A stretch of DNA of 39,535 nucleotides from Elainella sp. Prado103 (GCA_025454395.1 JALOOM010000037.1:1-39535); one strand, 5' to 3'. Shown: positions 8,495-17,732, counted from the stretch's first letter. Notes: generated from the letters alone by a model not told the origin. Made by a program: numbers and translations.

Positions 8495-9358
8495 CTAGCC
8501 CAACTGCCCCACACCCATGTCCTGCTCAAGCTTCAGCAGATTTTGAATCCGAGCTTCGGTCGAGGGATGGGTCGCAAACAGGTTGCTGAGAAACTGTCCC
8601 GAAAAGGGATTGATGATCAGCAGCGGCTCAAAGGACGGATTCGCCTGCATGGGCATTTGACGTGCTCCGGCTTCTAAGCGCTGTAGGGCACGGGCTAGGG
8701 CACGCGGATTGCCAGTGAGGCGGGCAGCTCCCGCATCGGCTTCAAATTCGCGGGTTCTAGAAATCGCCATCTGAATCACGGTAGCCGCCAACGGAGCCAG
8801 GACAATCGTCAGCAACATGCCGATCGGGTTTCCCCCTTGTCGATCGCGCGACATGCCCCCGAACATCAGACCAAATTGCAGCATTTGGGCCAGATAGGAA
8901 ATGCCCCCTGCCACCGTTGCCGCTACCGCCTGGGTTAAGGTATCGCGATTCCGAATATGGCTCAGCTCATGGGCAATCACCGCTTCCAGCTCATCGGCGG
9001 GCAACAAATTAACGATCCCCTGAGTGACGGCTACCGCTGCATGGTTAGGATCGCGCCCGGTGGCAAAGGCATTTGCGCCTGGACTCGGCACCACAAATAA
9101 TCTGGGCATGGGCAGATCAGCCCGCTGGCAGAGGCGCTCCACCATGGCATAGAGTTCTGGAGCCTGCTGAGGACTCAAGGGCTGAGCCCGGTAGGCAGCC
9201 AGGGCAATTTTGTCAGACGAATACCAGGAAAATAGGTTGGTGACTGCGGCAATGATCAGCCCGATCAAAGCCCCGCCCGAACCCCCAATTCCATAGCCGA
9301 TCGCCACCAGCAACCCGCTAAGCAAACCAAGCAGAGCCACTGTTTTAAACTGATTCAT
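8495..9358 (-). CDS. htpX: HtpX-like M48 membrane metalloprotease
   Basis: 287 residues. The N-terminus is hydrophobic (two membrane segments within about 5-45), then the zinc motif HELSH (His130, Glu131, His134) with the third ligand expected at Glu204 in REFEADAGA. Two further hydrophobic segments (about 143-165 and 178-200) lie between them. PSPGANAFATGRDPNHA is the conserved substrate-groove strand of the family. HtpX proteases take part in membrane protein quality control. The ATG is preceded by AAGGGAG six bases upstream. Cyanobacteria often carry several M48 paralogues, so the symbol marks the family, not strict orthology. Confidence 0.93.
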   Translation of the reverse strand: MNQFKTVALLGLLSGLLVAIGYGIGGSGGALIGLIIAAVTNLFSWYSSDKIALAAYRAQPLSPQQAPELYAMVERLCQRADLPMPRLFVVPSPGANAFATGRDPNHAAVAVTQGIVNLLPADELEAVIAHELSHIRNRDTLTQAVAATVAGGISYLAQMLQFGLMFGGMSRDRQGGNPIGMLLTIVLAPLAATVIQMAISRTREFEADAGAARLTGNPRALARALQRLEAGARQMPMQANPSFEPLLIINPFSGQFLSNLFATHPSTEARIQNLLKLEQDMGVGQLG

Positions 9359-9620
9359 ACTGTACTCCCTTACTCAGGCTGCAAGGCGATCGGACTGCTG
9401 AATCGATTCGCCAATACAACTCGGAATATTATCGATACTCAAAATTCTATCAAGCCTTCAATGCAGCCCGTAACGTGGATTATTCCACCGAAAAGGTAGG
9501 GTTGTCCACATCAGACTCTATCGCTCAGGGCGGTTCATTGTCCGTTGGCAGCATCACACCTGGGAGATCGATCGAGTAACTGACATCATTAGCAGCATGG
9601 CTTCGTGACCCTTCGCCAAC

Positions 9621-9842
9621 CTAAACGGGCTCAATGTATTGGCTATCTAGCAAAAATGCGCCCTTGCTGAATCGCACTCCCCAAAACCCACCCGGACGAC
9701 GATCGAGCACAACCCCTTCTTCACCCACCTGGATCAAACTCGGCGGCCGCAGCATCGGCATGGGTTCAGCCGTCTTTAAATAAGGAGGCAGGGCAATCAC
9801 CCGCACGCGATCGCCTACATTAAACTGCTTGAGGTCAGACAT
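9621..9842 (-). CDS. sipA: SipA/CRR42-like (DUF3148) small SH3-fold protein
   Basis: 73 residues: VGDRVRVIALPPYLKTAEPMPMLRPP, then VGEEGVVLDRRPGGFWGVRFSKGAFLLD. This matches the short cyanobacterial and plastid DUF3148 family. Cyanobacterial SipA binds the histidine kinase NblS/Hik33 and modulates stress and light responses; database records also label the family as NDH assembly (CRR42). Both statements come from memory of the family. The KOW/SH3-like GDRVRV and GVRF strands fit a small beta barrel. It is a single gene with no obvious operon partner. Confidence 0.75.
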   Translation of the reverse strand: MSDLKQFNVGDRVRVIALPPYLKTAEPMPMLRPPSLIQVGEEGVVLDRRPGGFWGVRFSKGAFLLDSQYIEPV

Positions 9843-9996
9843 CGATCAACCCGCCAGAGCAGAATTTACAGTCTTACCTTCATGATCCCATAAAACTTTA
9901 CCGCCTCTGACCCCATCTTCTGACCCGATCCGACCCGATCTGACCCCATCCTCTGCCCCCACAGGCGCAGCGTTTGATCCGTCCCGTTACGGCAAC

Positions 9997-10200
9997 CTAC
10001 ATGCCCCATTTAGCGGGCGATCGCTCAGAAAGCTTCACGGGTGCAGCCGGGCTAACCTGAGTGTGAGGAGTAGGATCAGCCTGATCAGACAGCATTCGTG
10101 CCACCACTGGAACCGCACCAAATAGGGCGATCGTACCCACGGCGGAGACTGAGAACAGGCCAACTGCCAGCAACTTTGCCTTAATCGCTTCAAGACTCAT
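9997..10200 (-). CDS. Small single-pass membrane or secreted protein, unknown
   Basis: 67 residues from the ATG at 10200, chosen because AGGGAGG stands about nine bases upstream; the in-frame extension to 10236 has no such site. One hydrophobic helix (about residues 9-33, LLAVGLFSVSAVGTIALFGAVP) is followed by a short polar tail rich in Pro, Ala and Ser. It could be an anchor or an uncleaved signal. I recognise no family. The neighbours (sipA-like and marC) do not indicate a role. Confidence 0.55.
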   Translation of the reverse strand: MSLEAIKAKLLAVGLFSVSAVGTIALFGAVPVVARMLSDQADPTPHTQVSPAAPVKLSERSPAKWGM

Positions 10201-10492
10201 TGATGCAATCCTCCCTAAAATCTCAATACCTAGCAAGTGTACCTGTTTGTTAAGTTTTTTGTAAAAAGATGTCCGGAATTGATCACATCCTTAAGGTATG
10301 CCCCAGGATGCAGACAGATCCGCTGCAAAAATGTTCCACTGATTGCTAAGTGGGTTGCCAGAATTTGCTAAGTTGGTTGGCACAGTCTTGAACATCCCCC
10401 GATTTATGATTCGGATGATGATTCGGAGCAGCTAGCGATCCGGATTGGTTTTCCGAGTTAAATCTTGCGGGTTAATCTCGCGAGCGCATTTT
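10201..10492. other. Intergenic region between divergent small membrane gene and marC
   Basis: No gene is seen. It holds an imperfect duplication around ttgctaagt-ggttg-ca at about 10344-10381 and short ATGATTCGG repeats near 10405-10426. It leads into the 14-bp array that abuts the marC start codon. Confidence 0.55.
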
Positions 10493-10590
10493 GAGCCAGT
10501 CAATTCGAGCCAGTCAATTTGAGCCAGTCAATTTGAGCCAGTCAATTTGAGCCAGTTAATTTGAGCCAGTTAATTTGAGCCAGTTAATTC
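10493..10590 (+). repeat. 14-bp tandem repeat, 7 units, ending at the marC start codon
   Basis: Seven head-to-tail copies of gagccagtcaattt (last three with gttaatt, ends t/c) occupy 10493-10590. The ATG of the MarC gene starts at 10591, so the whole 5' leader, including any ribosome binding site, is repeat sequence. No Shine-Dalgarno-like AGGAG is present in the unit. Confidence 0.95.
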
Positions 10591-11205
10591 ATGGACACTT
10601 CTTTATTTGTCAGAACGTTTGTCGCCGTGTTTGTTCTGGCAGATGCGCTAGGCAATGCACCAATTTTCCTGGTGCTCACCAAAGGGATGGAGACGACCGA
10701 TCGCAATCGAGTGATTGACCGCGCTGCCCTGATCGCAACTGGGGTGCTGATCACCTTTACCTTTGTTGGGCAGCCTATCTTAAATTATTTGCACATCAGC
10801 ATGGCTTCGCTGGAGGTGGCAGGGGGTTTACTGTTGCTGCTGATCGCGCTGGATATGCTCAATGGCAAGCTGGATACACCGATCGTGGAACAGGATCGGG
10901 ATATTGCCATTACGCCGCTGGCCCTACCGCTGCTGGCGGGCCCAGGCACCCTGACCACCGTCATGTTACTCGTCTCGGATGGATCGCTCGCCTATGTGAG
11001 TGTAGTGGCTGGGATCATTGCCGCGATGGGAGTCACCTGGTTCATCATGCGGCAATCTACCTTCGTCGATCGCTGGATCGGGGCAGAGGGCGCAATTATT
11101 GCCACCAAGCTGTTGGGGTTTCTGTTGGCGGCTCTGGCGATCGAAATTGGCATCGGTGGATTGAAAGAGTTGCTATTGGCTTCCGGCCCGATGGGTTGGG
11201 CTTAA
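10591..11205 (+). CDS. MarC/UPF0056-family integral membrane protein
   Basis: 204 residues with about six hydrophobic segments. The N-terminus LFVRTFVAVFVLADALGNAPIFLVLT matches the conserved first helix of the MarC family, where a D(P/A)xGN(A/V)P signature is typical. A second half repeats the pattern (PLALPLLAGPGTLTTVMLLV), as in family members with two related three-helix halves. The transport substrate is unknown; the original link of MarC to antibiotic resistance is doubtful. The ATG is taken because the first helix begins at once, although the leader is a tandem repeat without a visible ribosome binding site. Confidence 0.9.
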   Translation: MDTSLFVRTFVAVFVLADALGNAPIFLVLTKGMETTDRNRVIDRAALIATGVLITFTFVGQPILNYLHISMASLEVAGGLLLLLIALDMLNGKLDTPIVEQDRDIAITPLALPLLAGPGTLTTVMLLVSDGSLAYVSVVAGIIAAMGVTWFIMRQSTFVDRWIGAEGAIIATKLLGFLLAALAIEIGIGGLKELLLASGPMGWA

Positions 11206-11329
11206 GCGAGGCTCATCTTGCCACGATCAATCCTCCGGAGCTACCTGGCTCAAATGTCGAATCCGGCCAAAACCTGGCACACTGGATCAGGATTGAGATT
11301 GACATTTTAGAAAGTGAGCGGCCAGAGCC

Positions 11330-12421
11330 ATGCTGAGAGCTGGAATTGTGGGATTACCCAATGTCGGAAAATCAACGCTGTTTAATGCTGTGGTGGCGAA
11401 TGCCAAAGCCCAAGCTGCGAATTTCCCCTTCTGCACGATCGAGCCCAATGTGGGAGTCGTGGCAGTTCCGGATGAACGGCTCAAGGCGCTCGCCAACATT
11501 TCTGAATCGGCAGAGATCGTTCCAGCCCGAGTAGAATTTGTCGATATTGCCGGATTGGTGAAGGGAGCCAGCCAGGGAGAAGGGTTGGGCAACCAGTTTC
11601 TCGCGAACATCCGGGAAGTGGATGCGATTCTGCAAGTGGTGCGCTGTTTCGAAAACGATGACATTATCCATGTAGCTGGATCGGTCGATCCAGTCCGCGA
11701 TATCGAAATTATCAATCTAGAGCTGGGATTAGCCGATCTGTCGCAAATTGACAAACGGATCGATCGGGCCCGTAAACAAGCCAAAACCAGCAAAGAATCG
11801 CAGGCTGAAGTGGTCGTGTTGGAAAAATTGCAAGCCGCCTTAAATGAAGGCAAACAAGCCCGTCAAGTCAGCCTCACTGAAGAAGAGGAAGTCTTGGTTA
11901 AACCCTTGGGCTTGCTGACTCGCAAACCAATCATTTATGCCGCCAATGTCTCTGAAGATGATTTAGCTAGCGGCAATGAATGGGTCGAAGCAGTGCGCGG
12001 AGTGGCCGCCCAGGAGAATGCTCAAGTCGTCATTGTGTCGGCCCAAGTCGAGTCGGAGTTAGTCGATCTGTCCGAAGCCGATCGGGCTGAGTTTCTGGAG
12101 TCGCTGGGTGTGGAAGAAGGGGGGCTGAAATCCCTCATTCGCGCTACTTACGAACTGCTGGGGCTGCGCACCTACTTCACGACGGGGCCAAAGGAAACCC
12201 GCGCCTGGACAATCCGAGCTGGAATGCTGGCTCCCCAGGCGGCTGGAGTGATTCACTCTGACTTCGAGCGGGGCTTCATCCGGGCAGAGACGATCGCCTA
12301 TCAGGATCTGGTCACGGCTGGATCGATGAACGCTGCGAAGGAAAAGGGTTTAGTTCGCAGTGAGGGCAAAGATTACACGGTTCAGGAAGGCGACGTGATG
12401 TTGTTCCGGTTCAACGTGTAG
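11330..12421 (+). CDS. ychF: Redox-regulated/ribosome-binding ATPase YchF (Obg-like)
   Basis: 363 residues, the standard YchF length. The P-loop GLPNVGKST (about 8-16) opens the protein, followed by the [22 protein letters not shown]3 region, a coiled-coil/alpha insert (about 125-200) and a C-terminal TGS domain ending [16 protein letters not shown]. YchF prefers ATP over GTP and associates with ribosomes under stress, as known for the family. It ends seven bases before the Rpn-like gene, which suggests cotranscription. Confidence 0.97.
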   Translation: MLRAGIVGLPNVGKSTLFNAVVANAKAQAANFPFCTIEPNVGVVAVPDERLKALANISESAEIVPARVEFVDIAGLVKGASQGEGLGNQFLANIREVDAILQVVRCFENDDIIHVAGSVDPVRDIEIINLELGLADLSQIDKRIDRARKQAKTSKESQAEVVVLEKLQAALNEGKQARQVSLTEEEEVLVKPLGLLTRKPIIYAANVSEDDLASGNEWVEAVRGVAAQENAQVVIVSAQVESELVDLSEADRAEFLESLGVEEGGLKSLIRATYELLGLRTYFTTGPKETRAWTIRAGMLAPQAAGVIHSDFERGFIRAETIAYQDLVTAGSMNAAKEKGLVRSEGKDYTVQEGDVMLFRFNV

Positions 12422-12428
12422 TCCTCAC

Positions 12429-13397
12429 ATGCCTTTTGATAATGTCTGTAAAACGTTGGCAGAAACCTATCCCAGCAACTTTGCTCGCTGGCTATTGGGC
12501 GATCGAGGCGACTGTCCTGGATCTGACCCTATACAGGTACTCAAGACAGAGCTGAGCCTGGAGCCGATCCGGGCCGATGCCGTTACCTTTCTGCAATCAG
12601 GCGATCGAATCTTGCATCTGGAGTTTCAAACGACCCCAGAGTCAAATCCTCCTTTGCCGTTTCGCATTCTCGACTATTGGGTACGGCTACATCGCCAGTA
12701 CCGTTGCCCGATCACACAAGTCATCCTGTTTTTGAAACCGATCGACTCTGAAGCAACCCAGATCGATCGATTCGAAGCAGAAAACACCCAGCATCGGTAC
12801 AAAGTTGTGCGGCTATGGGAACAAGATCCCACCCCCCTACTAGCCGATCCCGGACTTCTCCCCTTGGCTGTTTTAGCCCGCACAGACTCTCCAGAAAAGC
12901 TGCTGACCCAAGTCGCAGAGCAAGTGCAGCAGGTTGGACAGATCGATCAGCAGAATAACCTATTGGCTTATGCTCAACTGCTAGCTGGCGTAAAATTTGA
13001 GAAAGAGCTAATTCGGCAAATTTTCCGTAGGAGTGCTATGCGAGAGTCTGTCATCTATCAAGAGATTTTTCAGGAAGGCAAAGAAAAAGGGCGGCAAGAA
13101 GGGCGGCAAGAAGGGCGGCAAGAAGGGCGGCAAGAAGGACGGCAAGAAGGACGACAAGAAGGACGACAAGAAGGGCGGCAAGAAGGACGACAAGAAGGGC
13201 GGCAAGAAGGCGAGAGATTCTTGATCTTGCGCTGGCTGACTCACCGCTTTGGTGCGCTGGCTGAACAGTTCCAAACTCAAATTCAGACGCTGTCCTTACC
13301 TCAACTGGAAGAATTGGGTGAAGCCCTATTGGATTTTGAAACGATCGCCGATCTCCAAGATTGGCTCCAGTCGAACCCATCGGAGGATCGGAGCTGA
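12429..13397 (+). CDS. Rpn-like PD-(D/E)XK nuclease/putative transposase with DUF4351 tail
   Basis: 322 residues. The N-terminal part (about 1-190) has the PD-(D/E)XK-type strand LHLEFQTTPES, then FRILDYWVRLHRQY and PITQVILFLKP, typical of the Rpn/PDDEXK transposase-like family. Next comes MRESVIYQEIF, a run of ten RQEG repeats (about 222-261) and a DUF4351-like C-terminus with QTLSLPQLEELGEALLDF. Rpn proteins promote recombination in E. coli; whether this one cuts DNA is unknown. No terminal inverted repeats were found, so there is no sign that it is a mobile element itself. It is tightly linked to ychF and convergent with the amidase gene. Confidence 0.88.
   Translation: MPFDNVCKTLAETYPSNFARWLLGDRGDCPGSDPIQVLKTELSLEPIRADAVTFLQSGDRILHLEFQTTPESNPPLPFRILDYWVRLHRQYRCPITQVILFLKPIDSEATQIDRFEAENTQHRYKVVRLWEQDPTPLLADPGLLPLAVLARTDSPEKLLTQVAEQVQQVGQIDQQNNLLAYAQLLAGVKFEKELIRQIFRRSAMRESVIYQEIFQEGKEKGRQEGRQEGRQEGRQEGRQEGRQEGRQEGRQEGRQEGRQEGERFLILRWLTHRFGALAEQFQTQIQTLSLPQLEELGEALLDFETIADLQDWLQSNPSEDRS
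13091..13210 (+). repeat. 12-bp coding tandem repeat, 10 units (RQEG)
   Basis: Ten units of gcggcaagaagg and near-identical forms (a/g changes) encode RQEG. The reverse frame also stays open as a Leu/Pro-rich peptide, a trivial effect of the repeat. Confidence 0.95.
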
Positions 13398-13404
13398 AAT
13401 CGAT

Positions 13405-15456
13405 TTAGTTGCCGGCCATTGCCTGTTGCTGAATGTATTGCAAAATGCCGCGAGCGATCGCGATCGCCATCTGATTCCGGAAGTTGGGATCAGACAGTCG
13501 GGGCGCATCTTCACTGCCGGTCACATAGCCGGTTTCCACCAGCACTGCTGGCATAGAAGTTCTCCGCAGCACATAAAAGCGGGCTTGCCGCACTCCTCGA
13601 TCGTTCGTCCCGACCGCACTGACAATATTGCTCTGGATCACTTCAGCCAATCCTTCACCGCTGGAGTAATAGTAGGTTTCAGTGCCGTTGACTTCCGGTC
13701 GCTCCATCCCAACAGAATTTGCATGAATGCTAACAAACAGATCGGCTTGAGCCTGTTCCGCCATTTGCACCCGTGGTTCTAGATCCACTTCAATATCACT
13801 ACTGCGGGTTAGAATCGCCTGGATACCTTGGCGCTCCAGCAGAGCAGCGACCTGTTGCGCGATCGGAAACACAACATCGGCTTCATGAAGGTTGCCAATG
13901 CCTACAGCACCAGGATCCGCACCACCATGGCCCGGATCGATCGCCACCACCAGACGACCATTGGGGATCAGATTGGGCAGTGAATTGGGCAGTGAACTCG
14001 CAGCAGGCGCAGTCGATCGAGCCGTTGCAGTCGGTCGCTGCATTTCTAGCGCTAGCATCTGAGGCGTAATTAAATTAAGCGATCCGAATTGGATGCCAGT
14101 CGCAGGCTGGATGGAAATTGCCACCGTTTGCTCATCCACCTGACGTAATCTCACACGCCGCAGAGGATCGGCCGGGGTTAACTGTGGCCCTTTCACCTGT
14201 TCAGCTAATCGGGCCGGTGAAAGTGAAACCACATACATGCCACCTTGCCATTGGGCTTGGTGAGCCACAGGACGATCGGTCTGGATGAGAAGTTGATTAC
14301 CGCTCAGATCCAGATCAATTCCTTCTACCGTGGCCAGTTGAATCCGAGGCACCGACTCCGAGAGAGCGGGCAATCGAGCTGGAGAGGGCTGTTCGGCTAC
14401 TGTCGCCGCAGAGCCGGTCGGCGCGGATCCGGTTGGAGCAATCACAGCACTGACTCGCAGATTGGTAGGCGGTTCTGGGTCAGCAGACTTTTCAGAAGCC
14501 ACAGTTGCTGCTTCTGGACGCAGTAACACTTCGCCTCGATCACTCAACTGCACTTGCCAATCTGGACTATGTCGATCAACATCCAGGCTAATTTCGACCG
14601 TATTGTCTTCCTGATCAATCTCCAGATCATCCACACCATGGCGATCGATCTCGCGCTCACGGCGACCGAACCGATCGGCTAATCGGGCATTTGTCAGTTG
14701 TACTGTGATCGATCGACCGCTGCGGCTGCGTTCCAAGCTCACTTCGGGTTTACTGCCAGTCGTTTCGAGCAACAACCCTTCATTGGTGACTTGGAGGCGA
14801 TTGATTTGAGTAGGCGCAGGTTGGGCTGCCGTGGATTGCTCTGCGGATCGATCGGAACGGCGAACTGAGTTTTGCTGAGAACTGGCTAAGCCAGTAGCGG
14901 CAGTTGCAGAGGAAGCAGACGCACGCCTAGCCGAGGTTGAAGGCGGATCTGAAGATTCGGGCTGTGCTGTGCTGCGACTAGGATCCGGTGAATTGACAGC
15001 AGAATTTGTGGCCGAGCTGGTGGTGCGGTCAGTGGTACGTCCCGTCACGCTGGCAGTCGTAGAGTCTGCCGATCGCTGCGGTTGGGGGAGCTGCACCGTC
15101 CATTGAGTGGGCGACAAGCCGCGAAACCTCACCTGCTGCGGATCCAACATATAACCAGGAGCCAGTTCCACCACAATTCGGGTGGTTTGGGCATCAAACT
15201 GCCCAATCCGGATCTGCTGAATTGCCCCGCCAATAAACTGGGTCACCGGCGACTCAGCCACTTGAGTCCCTGGCAGATCAATCACCAGCCTGGTCGGATC
15301 AAAAACCAACTGAGCCCGAGGTTGGACATCTGCATCGGTTGAAAACTCTAGGCGATTTTGGTCGGCATCAAATTTCCAGGTCGCCAGTTGTCCCGCCTTA
15401 GCCGGAGCAGTTAAACAGAGAACAATCAAACTTGAGAAAAGCCAGTGCAGTTTCAA
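13405..15456 (-). CDS. N-acetylmuramoyl-L-alanine amidase with AMIN domain (AmiC-like)
   Basis: 683 residues from a TTG start at 15456. An in-frame TGA lies three codons upstream, and a signal peptide (LFSSLIVLCLTAPAKAG) follows at once, so TTG is well supported. An AMIN domain spans about 24-115, a Ser/Thr/Ala-rich linker about 125-210, and more AMIN-like beta sequence about 225-470. The Amidase_3 catalytic domain covers about 500-680, with zinc and catalytic residues in DPGHGG (about 506), HEAD (about 523), SIHAN (about 576) and VETGY (about 641). It cleaves the amide between MurNAc and L-Ala in the periplasm. In filamentous cyanobacteria AmiC-type enzymes make septal nanopores; that role here is inference. 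Confidence 0.95.
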   Translation of the reverse strand: MKLHWLFSSLIVLCLTAPAKAGQLATWKFDADQNRLEFSTDADVQPRAQLVFDPTRLVIDLPGTQVAESPVTQFIGGAIQQIRIGQFDAQTTRIVVELAPGYMLDPQQVRFRGLSPTQWTVQLPQPQRSADSTTASVTGRTTDRTTSSATNSAVNSPDPSRSTAQPESSDPPSTSARRASASSATAATGLASSQQNSVRRSDRSAEQSTAAQPAPTQINRLQVTNEGLLLETTGSKPEVSLERSRSGRSITVQLTNARLADRFGRREREIDRHGVDDLEIDQEDNTVEISLDVDRHSPDWQVQLSDRGEVLLRPEAATVASEKSADPEPPTNLRVSAVIAPTGSAPTGSAATVAEQPSPARLPALSESVPRIQLATVEGIDLDLSGNQLLIQTDRPVAHQAQWQGGMYVVSLSPARLAEQVKGPQLTPADPLRRVRLRQVDEQTVAISIQPATGIQFGSLNLITPQMLALEMQRPTATARSTAPAASSLPNSLPNLIPNGRLVVAIDPGHGGADPGAVGIGNLHEADVVFPIAQQVAALLERQGIQAILTRSSDIEVDLEPRVQMAEQAQADLFVSIHANSVGMERPEVNGTETYYYSSGEGLAEVIQSNIVSAVGTNDRGVRQARFYVLRRTSMPAVLVETGYVTGSEDAPRLSDPNFRNQMAIAIARGILQYIQQQAMAGN

Positions 15457-16104
15457 AGCGATTCACCCGTGCATTAGACCTGTGCAATTGATTGAGCACC
15501 CCTCCCTAACCCGCTTCGATCGCTGATAACCTGGACAGTCCAGCCATTAGAACCGGATAGGCATTTTTCCTTTCCACACCGAAAAAATTCTAGCCATTAA
15601 CTTTAGCGAAAATTTGCCAACCTGCAACTGCTTTCTGCACTCATTTTCTGCATTCATCTCTTGCATTCATTTTTGTAGGGAGTTTGCCGCTGAAGCTTGT
15701 GCTGAAACCCGGCACTGGAGGCTGAAACCCGACCCTGCAATCCGGCACTGCAATCCGACCCGGCAATCCGACCCGGCAATCCGACCCGGCTCCCAGCTAG
15801 TCATCCCATCCATTTCTCCTCTCTGATTCCCCTCTCTGAGCAGTTACTCTATCAACGTCATAAGATCTCACGCTTCGTTGCAACTCTTAACGTTATTGGC
15901 TTTAAGCCAGTCCCAGAGCTTGGTAGACTAAAAAGCGTAAAATGAGTAAAAGTTCGCGATCGGACTAGGCAAGCTGATCATTTTAAGACCTTAAATCCAG
16001 GTTGATTTGCTTTTACCCCAGTCGCTGAGCTGAGTAAATGTTTTTATCGTTAATTTAAAAATTTGGGGATTCGCCCCATCACTGAAGCGAGAGAAACGGT
16101 ACAC
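15457..16104. other. 648-bp intergenic region between divergent amidase and acsF
   Basis: No credible gene is seen; a 70-residue open frame at 15614-15826 is made of repeats. Contents: repeated CTGCATTCAT-like words at about 15635-15671, a 13-bp array at 15739-15790, and AT-richer sequence near acsF with a TAAAAT box at 15938-15943 that could be a -10 element but lacks a good -35. The long leader is worth transcript mapping. Confidence 0.6.
15739..15790. repeat. 13-bp tandem repeat, 4 units
   Basis: One variant (aatccggcactgc) and three perfect copies of aatccgacccggc are contiguous. They are preceded by a related 18-20-bp duplication beginning gctgaaaccc. Confidence 0.9.
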
Positions 16105-17181
16105 ATGGTAGATTCCCTCAAAAGACCTGACGTTGAAGAACTGCGCCCCGGCATTAAGCGCCCTGCGCAGGACACCATCCTCACTCCTCGGTTCTACACC
16201 ACAGACTTTGAGGAAATGGCGCAGATGGATATCTCTGCCAACGAGGACGAATTGCGGGCTATTCTCGAAGAGTTTCGGGTAGACTACAATCGCCACCACT
16301 TCGTTCGCACCGAGGAGTTCAAGCAATCCTGGGATCACATTGATGGTGAAACTCGGCAATTGTTTGTGGAGTTTCTGGAGCGATCCTGCACGGCTGAGTT
16401 CTCTGGCTTCCTGCTTTATAAAGAACTGTCTCGCAAACTGAAGAATCGTAGCCCAGTCCTGGCCGAATGTTTTGAGTTAATGTCACGGGATGAAGCTCGC
16501 CATGCGGGTTTTCTGAACAAGGCAATGGGCGATTTTGGTCTCCAGCTCGATCTGGGCTTCTTGACTGAAAGCAAGAGCTATACCTTCTTTAAACCCAAAT
16601 TTATCTTTTACGCCACTTATCTATCTGAAAAGATTGGCTACTGGCGCTACATCACGATCTATCGCCATCTGGAAGCTCATCCAGAGCATCGCCTCTATCC
16701 AATCTTCCGGTTCTTCGAAAACTGGTGTCAGGATGAAAACCGTCATGGTGACTTCTTCGACGCGATCATGAAGGCGCAGCCGAGCATCCTTGACGATTGG
16801 AAAGCCCGCCTCTGGAGCCGGTTCTTCCTGCTCTCGGTGTTTGCCACGATGTATCTGAACGACATTCAGCGATCGGGCTTCTATGCCTCTTTAGGACTGG
16901 ATGCTCGCGACTACGACATTCATGTCATCCGCAAAACCAACGAAACCGCCGGTCGGGTCTTCCCATTGATCCTAAATGTCGATCATCCGAAGTTCTTTGA
17001 ATTGATGGATGAGTCAGCCGCAGAGAACCTGAAGGTTAGCGCAATTAGCCGTTCAGAAGCACCCAAGCTGGTCAAAACTCTGAAAAAAGTCCCCCACATC
17101 CTCAAGATTGGGGTCAACATGGTGCGGCTCTATCTGATGAAACCGATCGATACGGCTACTCTGGAAGGATCAGTCCGTTAA
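16105..17181 (+). CDS. acsF: Mg-protoporphyrin IX monomethyl ester oxidative cyclase
   Basis: 358 residues from the ATG at 16105, the usual AcsF/ChlA length; an in-frame TTG 14 codons upstream is discounted. It is the diiron subunit of the aerobic cyclase that forms the fifth ring of chlorophyll. Diiron ligands are visible in the [15 protein letters not shown] helix (about 92-108), DEARH (about 129-133) and QDENRH (about 210-215). The start [20 protein letters not shown] is typical. No heme-oxygenase or hemN neighbour is present, which fits the constitutive rather than the low-oxygen isoform; that is inference from other cyanobacteria. A terminator follows. Confidence 0.97.
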   Translation: MVDSLKRPDVEELRPGIKRPAQDTILTPRFYTTDFEEMAQMDISANEDELRAILEEFRVDYNRHHFVRTEEFKQSWDHIDGETRQLFVEFLERSCTAEFSGFLLYKELSRKLKNRSPVLAECFELMSRDEARHAGFLNKAMGDFGLQLDLGFLTESKSYTFFKPKFIFYATYLSEKIGYWRYITIYRHLEAHPEHRLYPIFRFFENWCQDENRHGDFFDAIMKAQPSILDDWKARLWSRFFLLSVFATMYLNDIQRSGFYASLGLDARDYDIHVIRKTNETAGRVFPLILNVDHPKFFELMDESAAENLKVSAISRSEAPKLVKTLKKVPHILKIGVNMVRLYLMKPIDTATLEGSVR

Positions 17182-17212
17182 TGATCAGTCCATTAATGAT
17201 CAGTCCATAGAT
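17168..17212. repeat. 15-bp tandem repeat, 3 units, over the acsF stop codon
   Basis: gatcagtccgttaat, gatcagtccattaat and gatcagtccatagat are contiguous. The first contains the acsF TAA at 17179-17181. Confidence 0.9.
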
Positions 17213-17242
17213 CCATTCGTTCCTGATTCATTAATTTTCCAG

Positions 17243-17275
17243 GAGGCGGTTTCTGAAGTAACAGAGCCGCCTTTT
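17243..17275 (+). terminator. Rho-independent terminator after acsF
   Basis: AGGCGG (17244-17249) pairs with CCGCCT (17267-17272), with an inner TCTG/CAGA stem, followed by TTTT overlapping the stem base. It lies 60 bases after the acsF stop. Confidence 0.75.
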
Positions 17276-17375
17276 GCATTACGGGTGGATCTTGAGTAGC
17301 GTCTGCTATGGCAGGCAGATTAATTCAGATCTGGATTCGACCATTAGAAAAACGATGCTACACCTTACCCGCCGA

Positions 17376-17612
17376 TCACCAACTCTCACAACCTATTCCG
17401 TCTCGATCGCCATCAAACCGATGGGGATCCGGGGATTGCACGGCAAAGTTACGGTGCGGAACATCTGCACAATCTAAATCGGGCGGGGGCGGCGCAATAC
17501 AAACCGTAGGATAGGCAGGGTGGCAATTACCTTGGGCTTGGCTGGCGGTTAACCAAACTGCTGAGAGGCTGAGCGTGCCAACCAGGGAACCGATCGCGAA
17601 CACATATTTCAT
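17376..17612 (-). CDS. Small secreted protein with excalibur calcium-binding domain
   Basis: 78 residues from the ATG at 17612; an in-frame TTG adds five residues. The signal peptide MKYVFAIGSLVGTLSLSAVW ends near SQAQG. The mature part has a Cys-bearing Pro-rich stretch and then the excalibur signature: DCADV, a conserved Phe, DPHRFD, and DRDGIGCE at the end. The Asp-rich DxDxDG loop resembles an EF-hand calcium site. Location is expected to be the cell surface or periplasm. It is convergent with acsF, with the terminator between. Confidence 0.85.
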   Translation of the reverse strand: MKYVFAIGSLVGTLSLSAVWLTASQAQGNCHPAYPTVCIAPPPPDLDCADVPHRNFAVQSPDPHRFDGDRDGIGCESW

Positions 17613-17732
17613 AAGTGGGCTTAACAACTGGGTTTGATGAGAGGTTCACTGGTAATATCCCATTGCCTCCAGCCGAATCCGCATAATTTCAGCCATCTTG
17701 CCAAAAAGTTTACTGAAAAGGGTTCCTTGGGG

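Noticed and set aside
8214-8498. 94-residue open frame between htpX and aspS
   Set aside because: Low-complexity Lys/Asn/Ala stretch from an A/C-rich repeat, no ribosome binding site and no recognisable domain; it overlaps the end of htpX.
10056-10072. Yfr1-like ACTCCTCACAC motif on the minus strand
   Set aside because: It lies inside the coding frame of the small membrane protein at 9997-10200 and lacks the flanking stem-loops and terminator expected of Yfr1.
12429-13397. Rpn-like gene as part of an insertion sequence
   Set aside because: No terminal inverted repeats or target-site duplications were seen at its borders, and it sits neatly between ychF and the amidase gene.
15614-15826. 70-residue open frame upstream of acsF
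   Set aside because: Its C-terminal half is the 13-bp tandem array, and it has no ribosome binding site or domain.
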